DNA of 64,000 bases from Lachnospiraceae bacterium 28-4 (lineage in GTDB: Bacteria > Bacillota > Clostridia > Lachnospirales > Lachnospiraceae), in the NCBI GenBank assembly GCA_000403275.2, contig KE159599.1:124001-188000 (forward strand), written 5' to 3'. Made by a program: the position numbers and the translations under genes. Every line of letters starts with the position of its first letter. Within the stretch, counting starts at the first letter, position 1. The notes below the pieces were generated by a model. The model worked only from the letters and a program-made list of their open reading frames with translations. It searched no databases and was not told the DNA's origin. Positions 1-8,337 of the stretch are shown here, one piece after another.

Positions 1-1015
1 TTCCATAACAAGCGCCTTTGCTGTACAGGTTATTCCCCTGGAATACCCTTCTGCCCCTGCATAGATAGCGCAGGGATTCCGACGCCCAGCCGTCCTTGTA
101 TCCGTCGCCGATCAGATATACACAGGAAACCGAAGAAGCGCTGCATCTGTTTTGTACGATTTCCAGAAAGGTTCTGTCCAGCCGGCTCTTTTCCATCTCT
201 TCCATCTCTGTCTTCTCTGCCGCAGGTTCCCCGCGCTCCATCCCTTCGTATTCATTGATATCGATCAGCGCCACCTTCGGGGTTGTCCTGTTATTAACGC
301 CAAATCCGTATATTTTCAGCCTTCTGTTATCATAGTCGCATAAAAGGACTTCCTGCATCCAAAGTTCTTTCGGCTGGTGCAGCATATAATAATAATAACT
401 TTCCACATGGCTCTGGAAATAAACCTGATCCGTCTTTAATTGAAGATTGGCTCCTACCTGTGATAATATTTCCACCATTCGCCCGTCCAGCCGGTCTATG
501 GTAAACATCACCCCTTCCAGGTAATCGGGGGATGCGATCAAAGTAAGAAGCGACAGGCTCCGTTTGATAAACAGAGTCAGAAGCGCCACAGGGTCAAATC
601 TTTCTTCGCCCGCCTCCACCCATTCCCCGGCCCTTGCCAGGCTCACCAGGTTTTTGATTAGAAAGCATTCCCCTTCTTCGGCAAACTTGACCGCCTCTCG
701 GCCAAACAGCCACTGTTTCACTTCCTTTTTCCGGCAAAGAACCGCCGGAATATTATACTGTTCCGTTCCCGCCACCACTGCAAGGGTTTCCACGTCTCCA
801 TCCGGGGTCCCCCTCCGTGAACTATCTTTTTTGGAAGCCTCCTTTTGCAGAGCATCTTTGCGGGAATCTTCTCCGCCGGACATATCATCCGCCCTTTGCG
901 CATCTCTATGGAGAAAATAGTAGCTGATCTGTGCATGGGTATCGCCCAGATCATACCCTATCACAATCCGGCCTTTCTTCTTTTTTCCGGCTCCGTCTTT
1001 TCTTTCCAAAAGCAT
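1..1015 (-). CDS. ASKHA-fold ATPase-like protein, DUF5716-like (3' end beyond window)
   Basis: The reading frame starts at 1015 and runs off the left edge, giving about 338 residues. The N-terminus holds IVIGYDLGDTHAQISYY, the phosphate-1 loop pattern (hydrophobic-G-x-D-x-G-x-T) of Hsp70/actin-like ATPases; a polar, charged insert follows at about residues 38-75. From memory this matches the Lachnospiraceae family DUF5716, which travels with DUF5717. The gene lies 10 bp downstream of the DUF5717-like gene, with ribosome site AAGGGAG overlapping the end of that gene's stop region, so the two are almost certainly co-transcribed and may act together. No membrane segment is visible. The function is unknown; an Hsp70-like role on the DUF5717 partner is an inference. 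Confidence 0.75.
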   Translation of the reverse strand, partial: MLLERKDGAGKKKKGRIVIGYDLGDTHAQISYYFLHRDAQRADDMSGGEDSRKDALQKEASKKDSSRRGTPDGDVETLAVVAGTEQYNIPAVLCRKKEVKQWLFGREAVKFAEEGECFLIKNLVSLARAGEWVEAGEERFDPVALLTLFIKRSLSLLTLIASPDYLEGVMFTIDRLDGRMVEILSQVGANLQLKTDQVYFQSHVESYYYYMLHQPKELWMQEVLLCDYDNRRLKIYGFGVNNRTTPKVALIDINEYEGMERGEPAAEKTEMEEMEKSRLDRTFLEIVQNRCSASSVSCVYLIGDGYKDGWASESLRYLCRGRRVFQGNNLYSKGACYG

Positions 1016-1025
1016 TCTTTCTCCC

Positions 1026-4000
1026 TTACGCTTCCCTTCCGCTCCCGTTTATTTTCCCTGTCCTTAACCGGAACGTCCTGGAAACGATATACTCCTTCTT
1101 ATAATAATCTTCCAACAAACGGCTCTGCGCCTCGTGATCCTGCAGCGCTCCCGCCGCTATGATCCCGTTCAGCAGACCAAAACGTCCTTCCCCCTCTTCT
1201 TGAAAGCTGTCTCCGCCGTTCACGGAAAAACTTTCGCTGAACCTTTTTTCCCCTTCCGACTCCTCCATAATATAATACTGAAGCTGTTCTCCGAAAAAGA
1301 GAATAAACGCCTTCGCATAAATGCCCCCGTACATATCCTTCATATCTTCCTGCCGGTACTCGCCTTCCGTATAATTTCCCCGTTCTATTTTATAATGGAT
1401 CGCCACCCGGCTTCCCGATTCTGCCCGGTACTCGACCACCGTTTTATCCTCAAATCTTTCCATCCCCGGCAATTCCTTCACATATTCCTTAAAAAAGGCA
1501 AAGTAAATGCCGGCCTCCTCCAGATCCGATAAAAACAGCCTTGCCGCCATCCGTATTTTCGGAGTAATCTCCTCCTTATTCGCTGCAAAATATTTTAAGA
1601 AAGCCATTTTGCATACTTTATGGAGCCTCTCCCCTCTCTCGTATACCCGGACTGCATCTGCAAAAAGATAAGGATCTATCGTTTTATCCTTTACAAAATA
1701 ATCATAGGAGCATTGTGCCAGAAAAGCCGTTTCCACTTCCGGCTTTGCCCCGCCGGATACATAGGTGCGGAAAACTTCCGCCCTTTCCCCGATAGAAGCG
1801 CCTGAAAACAGCATCTGTATGAGCATTCTCTCGCAGATCGCGTAAGTATCCACCTCAAAAGCGGATGCCGATTTCCAGATTTTTTTCAACTGCCAAAGCA
1901 TCCCTTTATAAAAACAGACCAAGTAGGACAGCAGGTTTCCATCGTATTTCCCTTTATGAAAAGCATAATAAACCATATGCGTCATATCCCGGTCCTCGAT
2001 AAATCCGTTGCGGGATATGAGGCGGCTGCACATCCGCATCAGCGTTTTAGCATCCGCGCTCTGCATTCCAAACTCCTTCACCCAGTCAAAAGCTTTTTCA
2101 TACAGGCCGCAGATCACCATAAACCGTATGGCCTCGTTCCGTTCCTTCCGCTTCATTCCTTCCGGTTCCAGATCTTTCAGGTAATCCTCCAGATCCATCA
2201 GCGAATCCCTCTCGAAATAATAATGGATCAATTTCAGGTATATTTCGCTCTTTCTTTCCGCCTCAATATAAGGTGATTCCGATATCCGGCGGAACTGCAG
2301 CACATTTTCCTCCTTCACCTCCGCCAGCGACCGGTTATTTTCACACATATAAATATCCAGCCCCCCGTGTGCCCTCACAAAAGGCGCGGCCATCTGCAGC
2401 AGTTTCTCCGAGTTCATCATCCTCTCCGTCTGAAAAGGCGCGCTGACCGTATAGCGGTTTCCCTCTCCGTCCTCTAATAATATCTTATAGTCATCCCCGT
2501 ATAACGGCACAGCCGCGCTGCCGTCGCTAAACGGATAACGGTATTCCCTGCTGCTCAATGCATAAGTTACCACTGCCTGGCGGATCTTTTTATTCTCCGT
2601 TTTCACCACATGGGTGAAAAGCAGCGTCGTCAGCTGCCCCGCCCTCTCTTCGTTCATCAGGTTCGCTGTCAGCGTATTCTTATATAAATAAGCCAGATCC
2701 CGATTAATCCTTCCCTTTTGAAGCTGGTAAAGCACAAAATTTTCAATCTGGGTACAAAATTTGATATAATATTCCGGATGTTCCTTCCTCTGCCTGTAAA
2801 TATATGCGTATAAAAAGGCGTTTTTCCTGTAATCGAGCTGACTCTGATAAGCAAAATACATCAGCACCATTTTGGGTATTTCCCCCGCAAAATCTGCGGG
2901 CAAAGACATCATATAATATTCATAGAGCCTGGTGATGCGAAGCTCCTGCTCCACTCCTAAGCTGTACCAGGAAAAGCTGGCGCTGTCCGTCCGGTTTCCC
3001 TTGATCAGCAGAGTACAGATCGCCTGAAGCGTTTCATTGTCCGGAAACTTCCCATAATATTCTTTCAAGATATAAAAAGCCCGCTCCGAATATGCTTTCA
3101 TCTTCTGTATCTGGTAGCGTACCTGAACGATGATATCCCTTATCAAAAAACCCTTTTTCGCTGCAAAATTCAATACCTGTATTTCAAAGCTCTCCATTTT
3201 CATCAGCAATGCCGGGTTCATCTCCAGAAGATGCCATGCCTCAATATATAAAACCGGGCTGGTACACCCTCCCTGGAACTGTTCTTCCAAAAACATCCAC
3301 CGCCTGGACGGACTTTTCGCATATTCCTCCATGAGATGCAGCATCAGCCACCCGATCCGCCAGTTATCCCTGTTCTTTTTATAAATCCAGGATATTCTTT
3401 CCGTAATCTCATCCACGTAAGAATCTTCTTCCGCATATAAAGTCGTCAGATAAAGATAGTAACACCAAATCTCCGGCCGGCATTCCTCCCTGTCGATCGC
3501 CGCCTTAATGCGCTCCATTTCCCATTTTGCCTCCTGCATCCGTTCCTGGGTAATCAAAAGCTGCGCCCGGAACAATCCTGTCTGAATATCCCTGCTATCC
3601 AGCGCAGAAAGCCTGTCCACCAGTTTTTCCGTCTCTCCCATCCAAATCCTGCTGCTGATTCTTTTTCCCCGGAAAGCGCAGTAACAATCGATGATCTGCA
3701 TCAGCAGCTTTTTCTTCTCCCGGTACGCACCGTAGCGAACGCCATAAAAACGCCGTTCTCCCGCATGTCGGACAACTGTCACCGGAATCGTAATATCCCT
3801 GTGCGGGTCTGAAATGCAAATGCTGCCAAAATTGCGCCCGGCATGAAGCCTTTCGCTGTCTATATAAAAAACCAGGCGGAAGGTATTGCCAAGGAAATCA
3901 TATTCCGACGCCCTCTCCTTTTCTATCCGAAGAAAATCCCCCTCTGCTTTCAGTTCAAGGGAAGTGTATCCCCAGCCGTTTCTCGCGATCACGATCTCGT

Positions 4001-4595
4001 GCCTGGAGATATCCACCGGATCTTCAATCAATATTTCCGTTTTTTCCGGCACAAACTCTACTCTTTGCTTTTTATTGATTTCCAGCAAGAATTCTTCCAT
4101 ATTCCGTTCGTTGCCATACACTGCGGACAGCCCTTTATACGCGCTGTAATACTGCCTGTCCAGGCCACCGGAAAAAATATTTTTAAACCGGGGGGAATAG
4201 AAGATTTTTACCGCTTCCTCCCAGTTTTCTTTTGCCAAATTGGTAAAATGGAACATATTCTTAATGGTTCCCACGCTGGATTCGATTTCATCGTTTTCGA
4301 TCTCAACGCGATAAGGGAGTTCGTATTCCCCATAGTTGGTAACGATAAAAAACGCGCCCTCCACTATATCTCCCGGCTCCGTTCCCTTCGCGCTGAAACG
4401 ATAGGGAATCGTTTCCTTTATTCCTATAAATTCTTCTGCCAGGCATTCCATCCGTATCTGCGATGAAACGATCCATCCTTCCACCGGCACATCTCCGGGA
4501 GCATAAACAATAAACGAGCCTTCCGCCGTCTCCCCCTGCTTTAAGGAAAGCTCTAAAGATATGTCAGAAAACTCCAAAACATCCGTTTTTTCCAT
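1026..4595 (-). CDS. DUF5717-like large protein of unknown function
   Basis: 1,189 residues with no signal peptide or membrane span, so probably cytoplasmic. The first ~280 residues look like two beta-sandwich modules (alternating hydrophobic strands, e.g. around the HEIVIARNGWGYTSLELK stretch). The remainder is a long helical solenoid rich in Tyr, Leu and Arg with TPR-like spacing, and a small beta-rich C-terminal domain follows at about 1080-1180. Size, domain order and pairing with the ASKHA-like gene just downstream fit the Lachnospiraceae DUF5717 family as I remember it. The start at 4595 is supported by AAAGGA 9-10 bp upstream and a clear promoter at 4627-4656. Function is not known; a scaffold serviced by the Hsp70-like neighbour is inference only. 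Confidence 0.8.
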   Translation of the reverse strand: MEKTDVLEFSDISLELSLKQGETAEGSFIVYAPGDVPVEGWIVSSQIRMECLAEEFIGIKETIPYRFSAKGTEPGDIVEGAFFIVTNYGEYELPYRVEIENDEIESSVGTIKNMFHFTNLAKENWEEAVKIFYSPRFKNIFSGGLDRQYYSAYKGLSAVYGNERNMEEFLLEINKKQRVEFVPEKTEILIEDPVDISRHEIVIARNGWGYTSLELKAEGDFLRIEKERASEYDFLGNTFRLVFYIDSERLHAGRNFGSICISDPHRDITIPVTVVRHAGERRFYGVRYGAYREKKKLLMQIIDCYCAFRGKRISSRIWMGETEKLVDRLSALDSRDIQTGLFRAQLLITQERMQEAKWEMERIKAAIDREECRPEIWCYYLYLTTLYAEEDSYVDEITERISWIYKKNRDNWRIGWLMLHLMEEYAKSPSRRWMFLEEQFQGGCTSPVLYIEAWHLLEMNPALLMKMESFEIQVLNFAAKKGFLIRDIIVQVRYQIQKMKAYSERAFYILKEYYGKFPDNETLQAICTLLIKGNRTDSASFSWYSLGVEQELRITRLYEYYMMSLPADFAGEIPKMVLMYFAYQSQLDYRKNAFLYAYIYRQRKEHPEYYIKFCTQIENFVLYQLQKGRINRDLAYLYKNTLTANLMNEERAGQLTTLLFTHVVKTENKKIRQAVVTYALSSREYRYPFSDGSAAVPLYGDDYKILLEDGEGNRYTVSAPFQTERMMNSEKLLQMAAPFVRAHGGLDIYMCENNRSLAEVKEENVLQFRRISESPYIEAERKSEIYLKLIHYYFERDSLMDLEDYLKDLEPEGMKRKERNEAIRFMVICGLYEKAFDWVKEFGMQSADAKTLMRMCSRLISRNGFIEDRDMTHMVYYAFHKGKYDGNLLSYLVCFYKGMLWQLKKIWKSASAFEVDTYAICERMLIQMLFSGASIGERAEVFRTYVSGGAKPEVETAFLAQCSYDYFVKDKTIDPYLFADAVRVYERGERLHKVCKMAFLKYFAANKEEITPKIRMAARLFLSDLEEAGIYFAFFKEYVKELPGMERFEDKTVVEYRAESGSRVAIHYKIERGNYTEGEYRQEDMKDMYGGIYAKAFILFFGEQLQYYIMEESEGEKRFSESFSVNGGDSFQEEGEGRFGLLNGIIAAGALQDHEAQSRLLEDYYKKEYIVSRTFRLRTGKINGSGREA

Positions 4596-4626
4596 ATTTT
4601 GTTTTCCTTTCCATATATACCATTGA

Positions 4627-4656
4627 ATTATATCATCAATGAGCTGTTTTCTGCAA
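4627..4656 (-). promoter_or_regulatory. Sigma-A promoter for the DUF5717/DUF5716-like operon
   Basis: On the minus strand, -35 TTGCAG (4656-4651) and -10 TATAAT (4632-4627) are separated by 18 bp, about 30 bp upstream of the start codon. Hairpin element A1 begins about 18 bp further upstream. Confidence 0.7.
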
Positions 4657-4673
4657 CTACTGCGACAATTTCA

Positions 4674-5123
4674 CATGGAAATCAATTATGACAAGCGCCA
4701 TGGGGAAGGAGGATCAAAGGGAAGGAAGGCAGCGGGGGCGGCAAGACCGGGCGGCACGGGGAATACCAGGCGGAGGCGGGACGGAACAGACGGGGCATGG
4801 ATTTCCATGCGAGTTTCGGAAAATGGATTTTCTAAATATTCCGGCAAGACAGCGTCCACCGGACGCAACCGCCCGCGATTCGCCATCCAGGCTCATTGCG
4901 GGCTTTTGGTGACATCCATGTCACCAAATTGCTGTTTGTTGAACGGAACATTAAGAAAATCTCATTTTCCTTCACAATGCAATGGAAATCCATGCCCCGT
5001 CTGTTCCGTCCCGCCTCCGCCTGGTATTCCCCGTGCCGCCCGGTCTTGCCCTGCCATGCGCCAGCCCCGCTGCCTTCTTTCCCTTTGGCCTCCTTCTTCA
5101 TGGCGCTTATCAAAATTGTTTTC
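4674..5123. repeat. Long hairpin element, family A, copy 1 (core forward)
   Basis: A ~450-bp inverted-repeat element fills the divergent intergenic region. The left arm (4674-4817) and right arm (4971-5123) are complementary over about 120 bp with a few bulges; the left arm is purine-rich, the right pyrimidine-rich. The core, 4818-4970, begins GGAAAATGGATTTTC and ends complementary to it. Inside are three hairpins: GCGTCC-ACC-GGACGC; CCCGC...GCGGG around CGCCATCCAGG; and TTTGGTGACA-TCCA-TGTCACCAAA. The core is nearly identical, inverted, to 30184-30336 (copy 2), while the arms of the two copies do not resemble each other except for an outer GGAAATCA-like end. No protein-coding signal: frames through it are artefacts of the palindrome. 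Could be a foldback/MITE-like element or a structured RNA. Confidence 0.85.
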
Positions 5124-5145
5124 TGCGATAGTTTCAAATTTTCCC

Positions 5146-5192
5146 TTGACAAATTCTGCCTGATGTTATATTGTATTAATTAAATAATACAA
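5146..5192 (+). promoter_or_regulatory. Promoter and palindromic operator of the YtrA-type operon
   Basis: -35 TTGACA (5146-5151) and extended -10 TGTTATATT (core 5167-5172, spacing 15) precede the GntR gene. Overlapping the -10 and start point is a perfect inverted repeat TTGTATTA-N6-TAATACAA (5171-5192). This fits the site expected for the autorepressor encoded just downstream, since YtrA-type regulators repress their own operon; occupancy is inferred. Confidence 0.75.
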
Positions 5193-5225
5193 TAGTACAA
5201 AGTATATACGGAAAGGAAGGATTAT

Positions 5226-5606
5226 ATGGCATGGAATTTGAGTACGGATAAGCCTATTTATTCCCAGCTTGTGGAAATCATACAAATACAGATTACTTCA
5301 GGCAAGTACAAGGCTGGGGACAGGCTTCCGAGCGTCAGGGAACTGGCTGCGGAAGCAAGTGTCAATCCGAACACAATGCAGAAGGCGCTTGCCGAACTGG
5401 AAAGAAACGCTTTAATCATCACGCAGCGCACAAGCGGACGCATCGTTACGGAGGACACGGAATTGATTCAAAAAACACAGGCCAATCTCGCCGATAAATA
5501 CATTGAAAACTTTTTCCGCGCGATGAAAGAATTAGGATGTTCGGCGGAAGACATTTTATCGCTCGTTCAGAAAACGGTCAACAAGGAATCCGCCAGCAGC
5601 CACTGA
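5226..5606 (+). CDS. GntR-family transcriptional regulator, YtrA type
   Basis: 126 residues, the short length typical of the YtrA subfamily: an N-terminal winged helix-turn-helix (about residues 8-75, with the characteristic YSQLVEIIQIQI and GDRLPSVRELAAE motifs and NPNTMQKALAELE recognition helix) plus a short C-terminal dimerisation helix and no large effector domain. ATG at 5226 is preceded by GGAAAGGAAGG. It is the first gene of an operon with an ABC ATPase and a membrane protein, the usual YtrA arrangement linked to cell-envelope antibiotic stress. The palindrome in its promoter suggests autoregulation. Confidence 0.93.
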   Translation: MAWNLSTDKPIYSQLVEIIQIQITSGKYKAGDRLPSVRELAAEASVNPNTMQKALAELERNALIITQRTSGRIVTEDTELIQKTQANLADKYIENFFRAMKELGCSAEDILSLVQKTVNKESASSH

Positions 5607-5660
5607 CCACTATGTTCCGGCTGACCGGCGGGCAATGCAAGAATGGAGGGAGAAATATAA

Positions 5661-6359
5661 ATGGAAGCATTAGCAGTAATGCAGGGATTGACAAAAGTAT
5701 ACGGCAATACTCTGGCAGTTAATAATTTAAATCTTACCATACCAAGAGGTAAAATCATCGGGCTGCTCGGCCCTAACGGCAGCGGCAAGACCACCCTGAT
5801 CAAAATGATCAATGGCCTTCTTACCCCGACTGCGGGCAGTATCTTAATCAACGGCATGGCACCGGGTCCTGAGACAAAAGCAAGGATCGCTTACCTGCCG
5901 GAACGGACTTATCTCCAAAGCGGGATGAAAGTATGCGATCTCGTGGATTTTTTTGAGGATTTTTATGCCGATTTCGACAAAAACAGAGCCTTTTCCATGT
6001 TGAGCGCTTTAAATATCCAACCCACCGCACAATTAAAGACATTGTCCAAAGGAACAAAAGAAAAAGTACAGCTCATCCTTGTTATGAGCCGGCACGCAGA
6101 TCTTTTTATCCTGGATGAGCCGATCGCCGGAGTCGATCCTGCTGCCAGGGATTATATCCTGAATACGATTATTACCAATTATAACGAAAATGCCAGCATT
6201 CTCTTATCCACTCATCTGATTTCGGATATCGAAAATATACTGGATGAGGTGATCTTTATCCGCAACGGCCAGGTCATTACCCATATGCCGGTGGATCGGA
6301 TCAGGGAAGAATACGGTCAGTCCGTAGACGCTTATTTTAGGAGGGTATTCGCATGTTAA
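5661..6359 (+). CDS. ABC transporter ATP-binding protein (YtrB-like)
   Basis: 232 residues. Walker A GPNGSGKTT at about 39-47, a degenerate signature LSKGTKEKVQL (SKG instead of SGG) at about 129, Walker B LFILDEPIAGVDP at about 149-161, and a switch histidine in LSTHLISD. This is the nucleotide-binding subunit for the membrane protein encoded next; the two overlap by 7 bp. Ribosome site GGAGGGAGAA. The pair with a GntR/YtrA regulator suggests an envelope-stress exporter; substrate unknown. Confidence 0.92.
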   Translation: MEALAVMQGLTKVYGNTLAVNNLNLTIPRGKIIGLLGPNGSGKTTLIKMINGLLTPTAGSILINGMAPGPETKARIAYLPERTYLQSGMKVCDLVDFFEDFYADFDKNRAFSMLSALNIQPTAQLKTLSKGTKEKVQLILVMSRHADLFILDEPIAGVDPAARDYILNTIITNYNENASILLSTHLISDIENILDEVIFIRNGQVITHMPVDRIREEYGQSVDAYFRRVFAC

Positions 6360-7213
6360 AAAAATTATTCAAATATGAATGGAAAGCTTTCTGGAAGGTA
6401 CCGACAGCAATCAATGTATTTCTTGGTATCATCACTTTTATCGGAATCATTTCCCTGGCCTCCCCTTTTTGGGAACTGGATATGCGGGGAATCGAAATTA
6501 TGCTCGGTCTCGCGGTATTCTTCTATATTCTGGCCATTGCAGCCGGTTCGATCGGAGTAGTGATTGCTATCACCGCCCGTTATTATAGAAACATATATAC
6601 GGACGAGGGCTATCTTACCAATACCCTGCCTGTTACCGCAAGGCAGATCATTTTGTCCAAGCTTTTTACCGGGGTCATCTGGTCTTTGATTACGGGAGCA
6701 GTTGTATCTATCAGCATATTTTCGCTCATATATACCGCCGCTCTTTCTTATTCGGATACAGATATTTTTTATGAATTTCTACATGGTTTCCCTGAATTTT
6801 TACGTGCTTTCAAAGAAGAACTGGACATCAGCTTTTTCCTGTTTGCCTTTCTTGGCCTGATCTACATGATATTGTCCACGACTTTATCGATTTTAAAAAT
6901 CTATACCGCCATCGCCCTCGGCCAGCTTTTTACCCGTCACAAAGTAGCCGGAGCCGTTATGTGGTATATCGGGGAATATGTTTTTTTCGAAATTATTACA
7001 TCCTTTTTGAGAGGAATTCCGTCTTATTCCTATAGCGGCGGTCTTTTCTCCCTCTTCTTTTCCTATGGGATCAACTATTATAACCGTTATGGATCTTACG
7101 GCTATTCCATTCTGCTTTCCATGCTTATAGCGATTGGAGCTTGCCTGGCGGTTTGCGCAGGGTTGTATTTCCTGACTGAGCATATGTTGAAGAATCGGTT
7201 GAATTTGGATTAG
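6353..7213 (+). CDS. ABC-2-type membrane protein, partner of the preceding ATPase
   Basis: 286 residues with about six hydrophobic segments (roughly 20-45, 50-75, 110-135, 160-190, 200-225, 255-280), without an ATPase domain. It starts within the last codons of the ATPase gene, with GGAGGG as ribosome site inside that gene, so translation is coupled. This is the permease half of the YtrA-type exporter. The operon ends here; the downstream 750 bp to the next convergent gene are occupied by two long hairpin elements. Confidence 0.88.
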   Translation: MLKKLFKYEWKAFWKVPTAINVFLGIITFIGIISLASPFWELDMRGIEIMLGLAVFFYILAIAAGSIGVVIAITARYYRNIYTDEGYLTNTLPVTARQIILSKLFTGVIWSLITGAVVSISIFSLIYTAALSYSDTDIFYEFLHGFPEFLRAFKEELDISFFLFAFLGLIYMILSTTLSILKIYTAIALGQLFTRHKVAGAVMWYIGEYVFFEIITSFLRGIPSYSYSGGLFSLFFSYGINYYNRYGSYGYSILLSMLIAIGACLAVCAGLYFLTEHMLKNRLNLD

Positions 7214-7247
7214 ATTGTTTATTGTGTGACTCCAAAGTCCAAAGTCC

Positions 7248-7542
7248 GGGAAAAAAGGTTCTGGCCGGGGGCGGGGATTGGGGGGGAGGCAACGGGGGCA
7301 GGATTTTTGCCGGAGTTTTTAATCAAATTTTACTAATGAAATGGAGTATGGTTGTAACCATGCGGATGGGTCGGAAGCAACGGACATCCTGTCCGACGCT
7401 TCCTAAAATTGCCATCCATGGCAATTTTCCCCTGGGGTTCGACCATTTCATAAGTAAAATTATGATTAAAAACAATAGGCAAAAAATCCTGCCCCCGTTG
7501 CCTCCCCCCCAATCCCCGCCCCCGGCCAGAACCTTTTTTCCC
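7248..7542. repeat. Long hairpin element, family B, copy 1 (core forward)
   Basis: Outer arms 7248-7308 and 7481-7542 are perfect reverse complements for about 60 bp (start GGGAAAAAAGGTTCTGGCC), G-rich on the left and C-rich on the right, with only small mismatches further in. The core, 7336-7451, is bounded by ATGAAATGG / CCATTTCAT. It contains three hairpins: ATGGTT-GT-AACCAT; GGAAGC-aac-GGACA-TCC-TGTCC-gac-GCTTCC; and AAAATTGCCA-TCCA-TGGCAATTTT. The same core, inverted, is at 7696-7820 with entirely different arms. Lies downstream of the permease gene; it could also terminate its transcript. Confidence 0.88.
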
Positions 7543-7605
7543 TCACATATGGCTAGAAATATTATATACAGCAATAATATTTTTTAATATAATATAGTTA
7601 TGAAA

Positions 7606-7916
7606 GCAGGGAAATCCATCGTCCTGAACGGCAAGGCGTAAGGGAACCCCGGGGTTGTCGGAATAGGATTTTCCGGCTGTTGCTTACCATCAGCAATTTT
7701 ACTTATGAAATGGTCAAAACCCAGGGGAAAATCGCCATGGAGGGCGATTTTAGGAAGTGTCGGACAGGATGTCCGTTGCTTCCGACCCGTCCGCATACCA
7801 CAACCATACTCCATTTCATTAGTAAAATCTGATGGAAAGCTCCAGCCGAAAAATCCTGTTCTGACAGCCCCGGGGTTCCCTTACGCCTTGCCGTTCAGGA
7901 CGATGGATTTCCCTGC
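7606..7916. repeat. Long hairpin element, family B, copy 2 (core inverted)
   Basis: Arms 7606-7655 and 7867-7916 are perfect reverse complements for about 46 bp (outer GCAGGGAAATCC), then pair imperfectly to the core. The core carries the same three hairpins as copy 1 in opposite orientation. One hairpin differs by a matched pair change: AAAATTGCC/GGCAATTTT in copy 1 is AAAATCGCC/GGCGATTTT here, so the base pair is kept while both bases changed. Arms share no sequence with copy 1. The 60 bp between the two copies are AT-rich. Confidence 0.88.
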
Positions 7917-7960
7917 CTCCGCTCCCATTATTATATCTATAACTATATAACTTCGTTATA

Positions 7961-8296
7961 TTATTTCGCCATATTCCTCTTTTTCTCCCGCCGCGCCTCT
8001 ACCAGAGACGCCGTAAGGCATACGAGGAAGCAGCTGCCGGTCAGTAACCAGTCCAGTTTCTTTTCCACGTTCTTTTTGCGCGCTTTTACGGCTTTGCGGT
8101 GGAGTTTTGCTTTGACTTTCTGCATCTTGATCCGGTTTTTTCCGTCTTGTTTCAGCGTTTTTCTCTGGTTTTGTTCTCTTAGCTTTATGGTCTTCTGCTT
8201 CTCTTTCAGTATATCCGCCAGCGGCTTTCCGATCTTTTTCGCATATGGCGGCCATGCAGTGCGTTTTATTCTTTTTGGTCTGCGCATTTTGTTCAC
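7961..8296 (-). CDS. Small Lys/Arg-rich protein with one C-terminal membrane segment
   Basis: The frame is open from 8323, but the likely start is GTG at 8296, which has AGGAGG 9 bp upstream; an ATG at 8323 has no good ribosome site. That gives 111 residues. About 80 N-terminal residues are extremely basic (KKIGKPLADILKEKQKTIKL-type, helical), followed by a hydrophobic stretch around LDWLLTGSCFLVCLTASLVE near the C-terminus and a basic tail. I do not recognise the family. A tail-anchored, nucleic-acid- or phospholipid-interacting protein is possible. It lies about 40 bp downstream of the split peptidoglycan-binding gene, on the same strand. Confidence 0.55.
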   Translation of the reverse strand: MNKMRRPKRIKRTAWPPYAKKIGKPLADILKEKQKTIKLREQNQRKTLKQDGKNRIKMQKVKAKLHRKAVKARKKNVEKKLDWLLTGSCFLVCLTASLVEARREKKRNMAK

Positions 8297-8337
8297 TTCG
8301 GGCATCCTCCTTTTCAGATGCATGTTTCTTTCAGATT

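Noticed and set aside
4639-5183. Overlapping open frames on both strands in the region upstream of the GntR gene
   Set aside because: They fall inside the inverted repeat of element A1, mirror each other on the two strands, and lack ribosome sites; the palindrome creates them.
7222-7950. Several 70-120 residue frames on both strands after the permease gene
   Set aside because: Same reason: mirror frames in hairpin elements B1 and B2, with repeated peptides on opposite strands and no ribosome sites.
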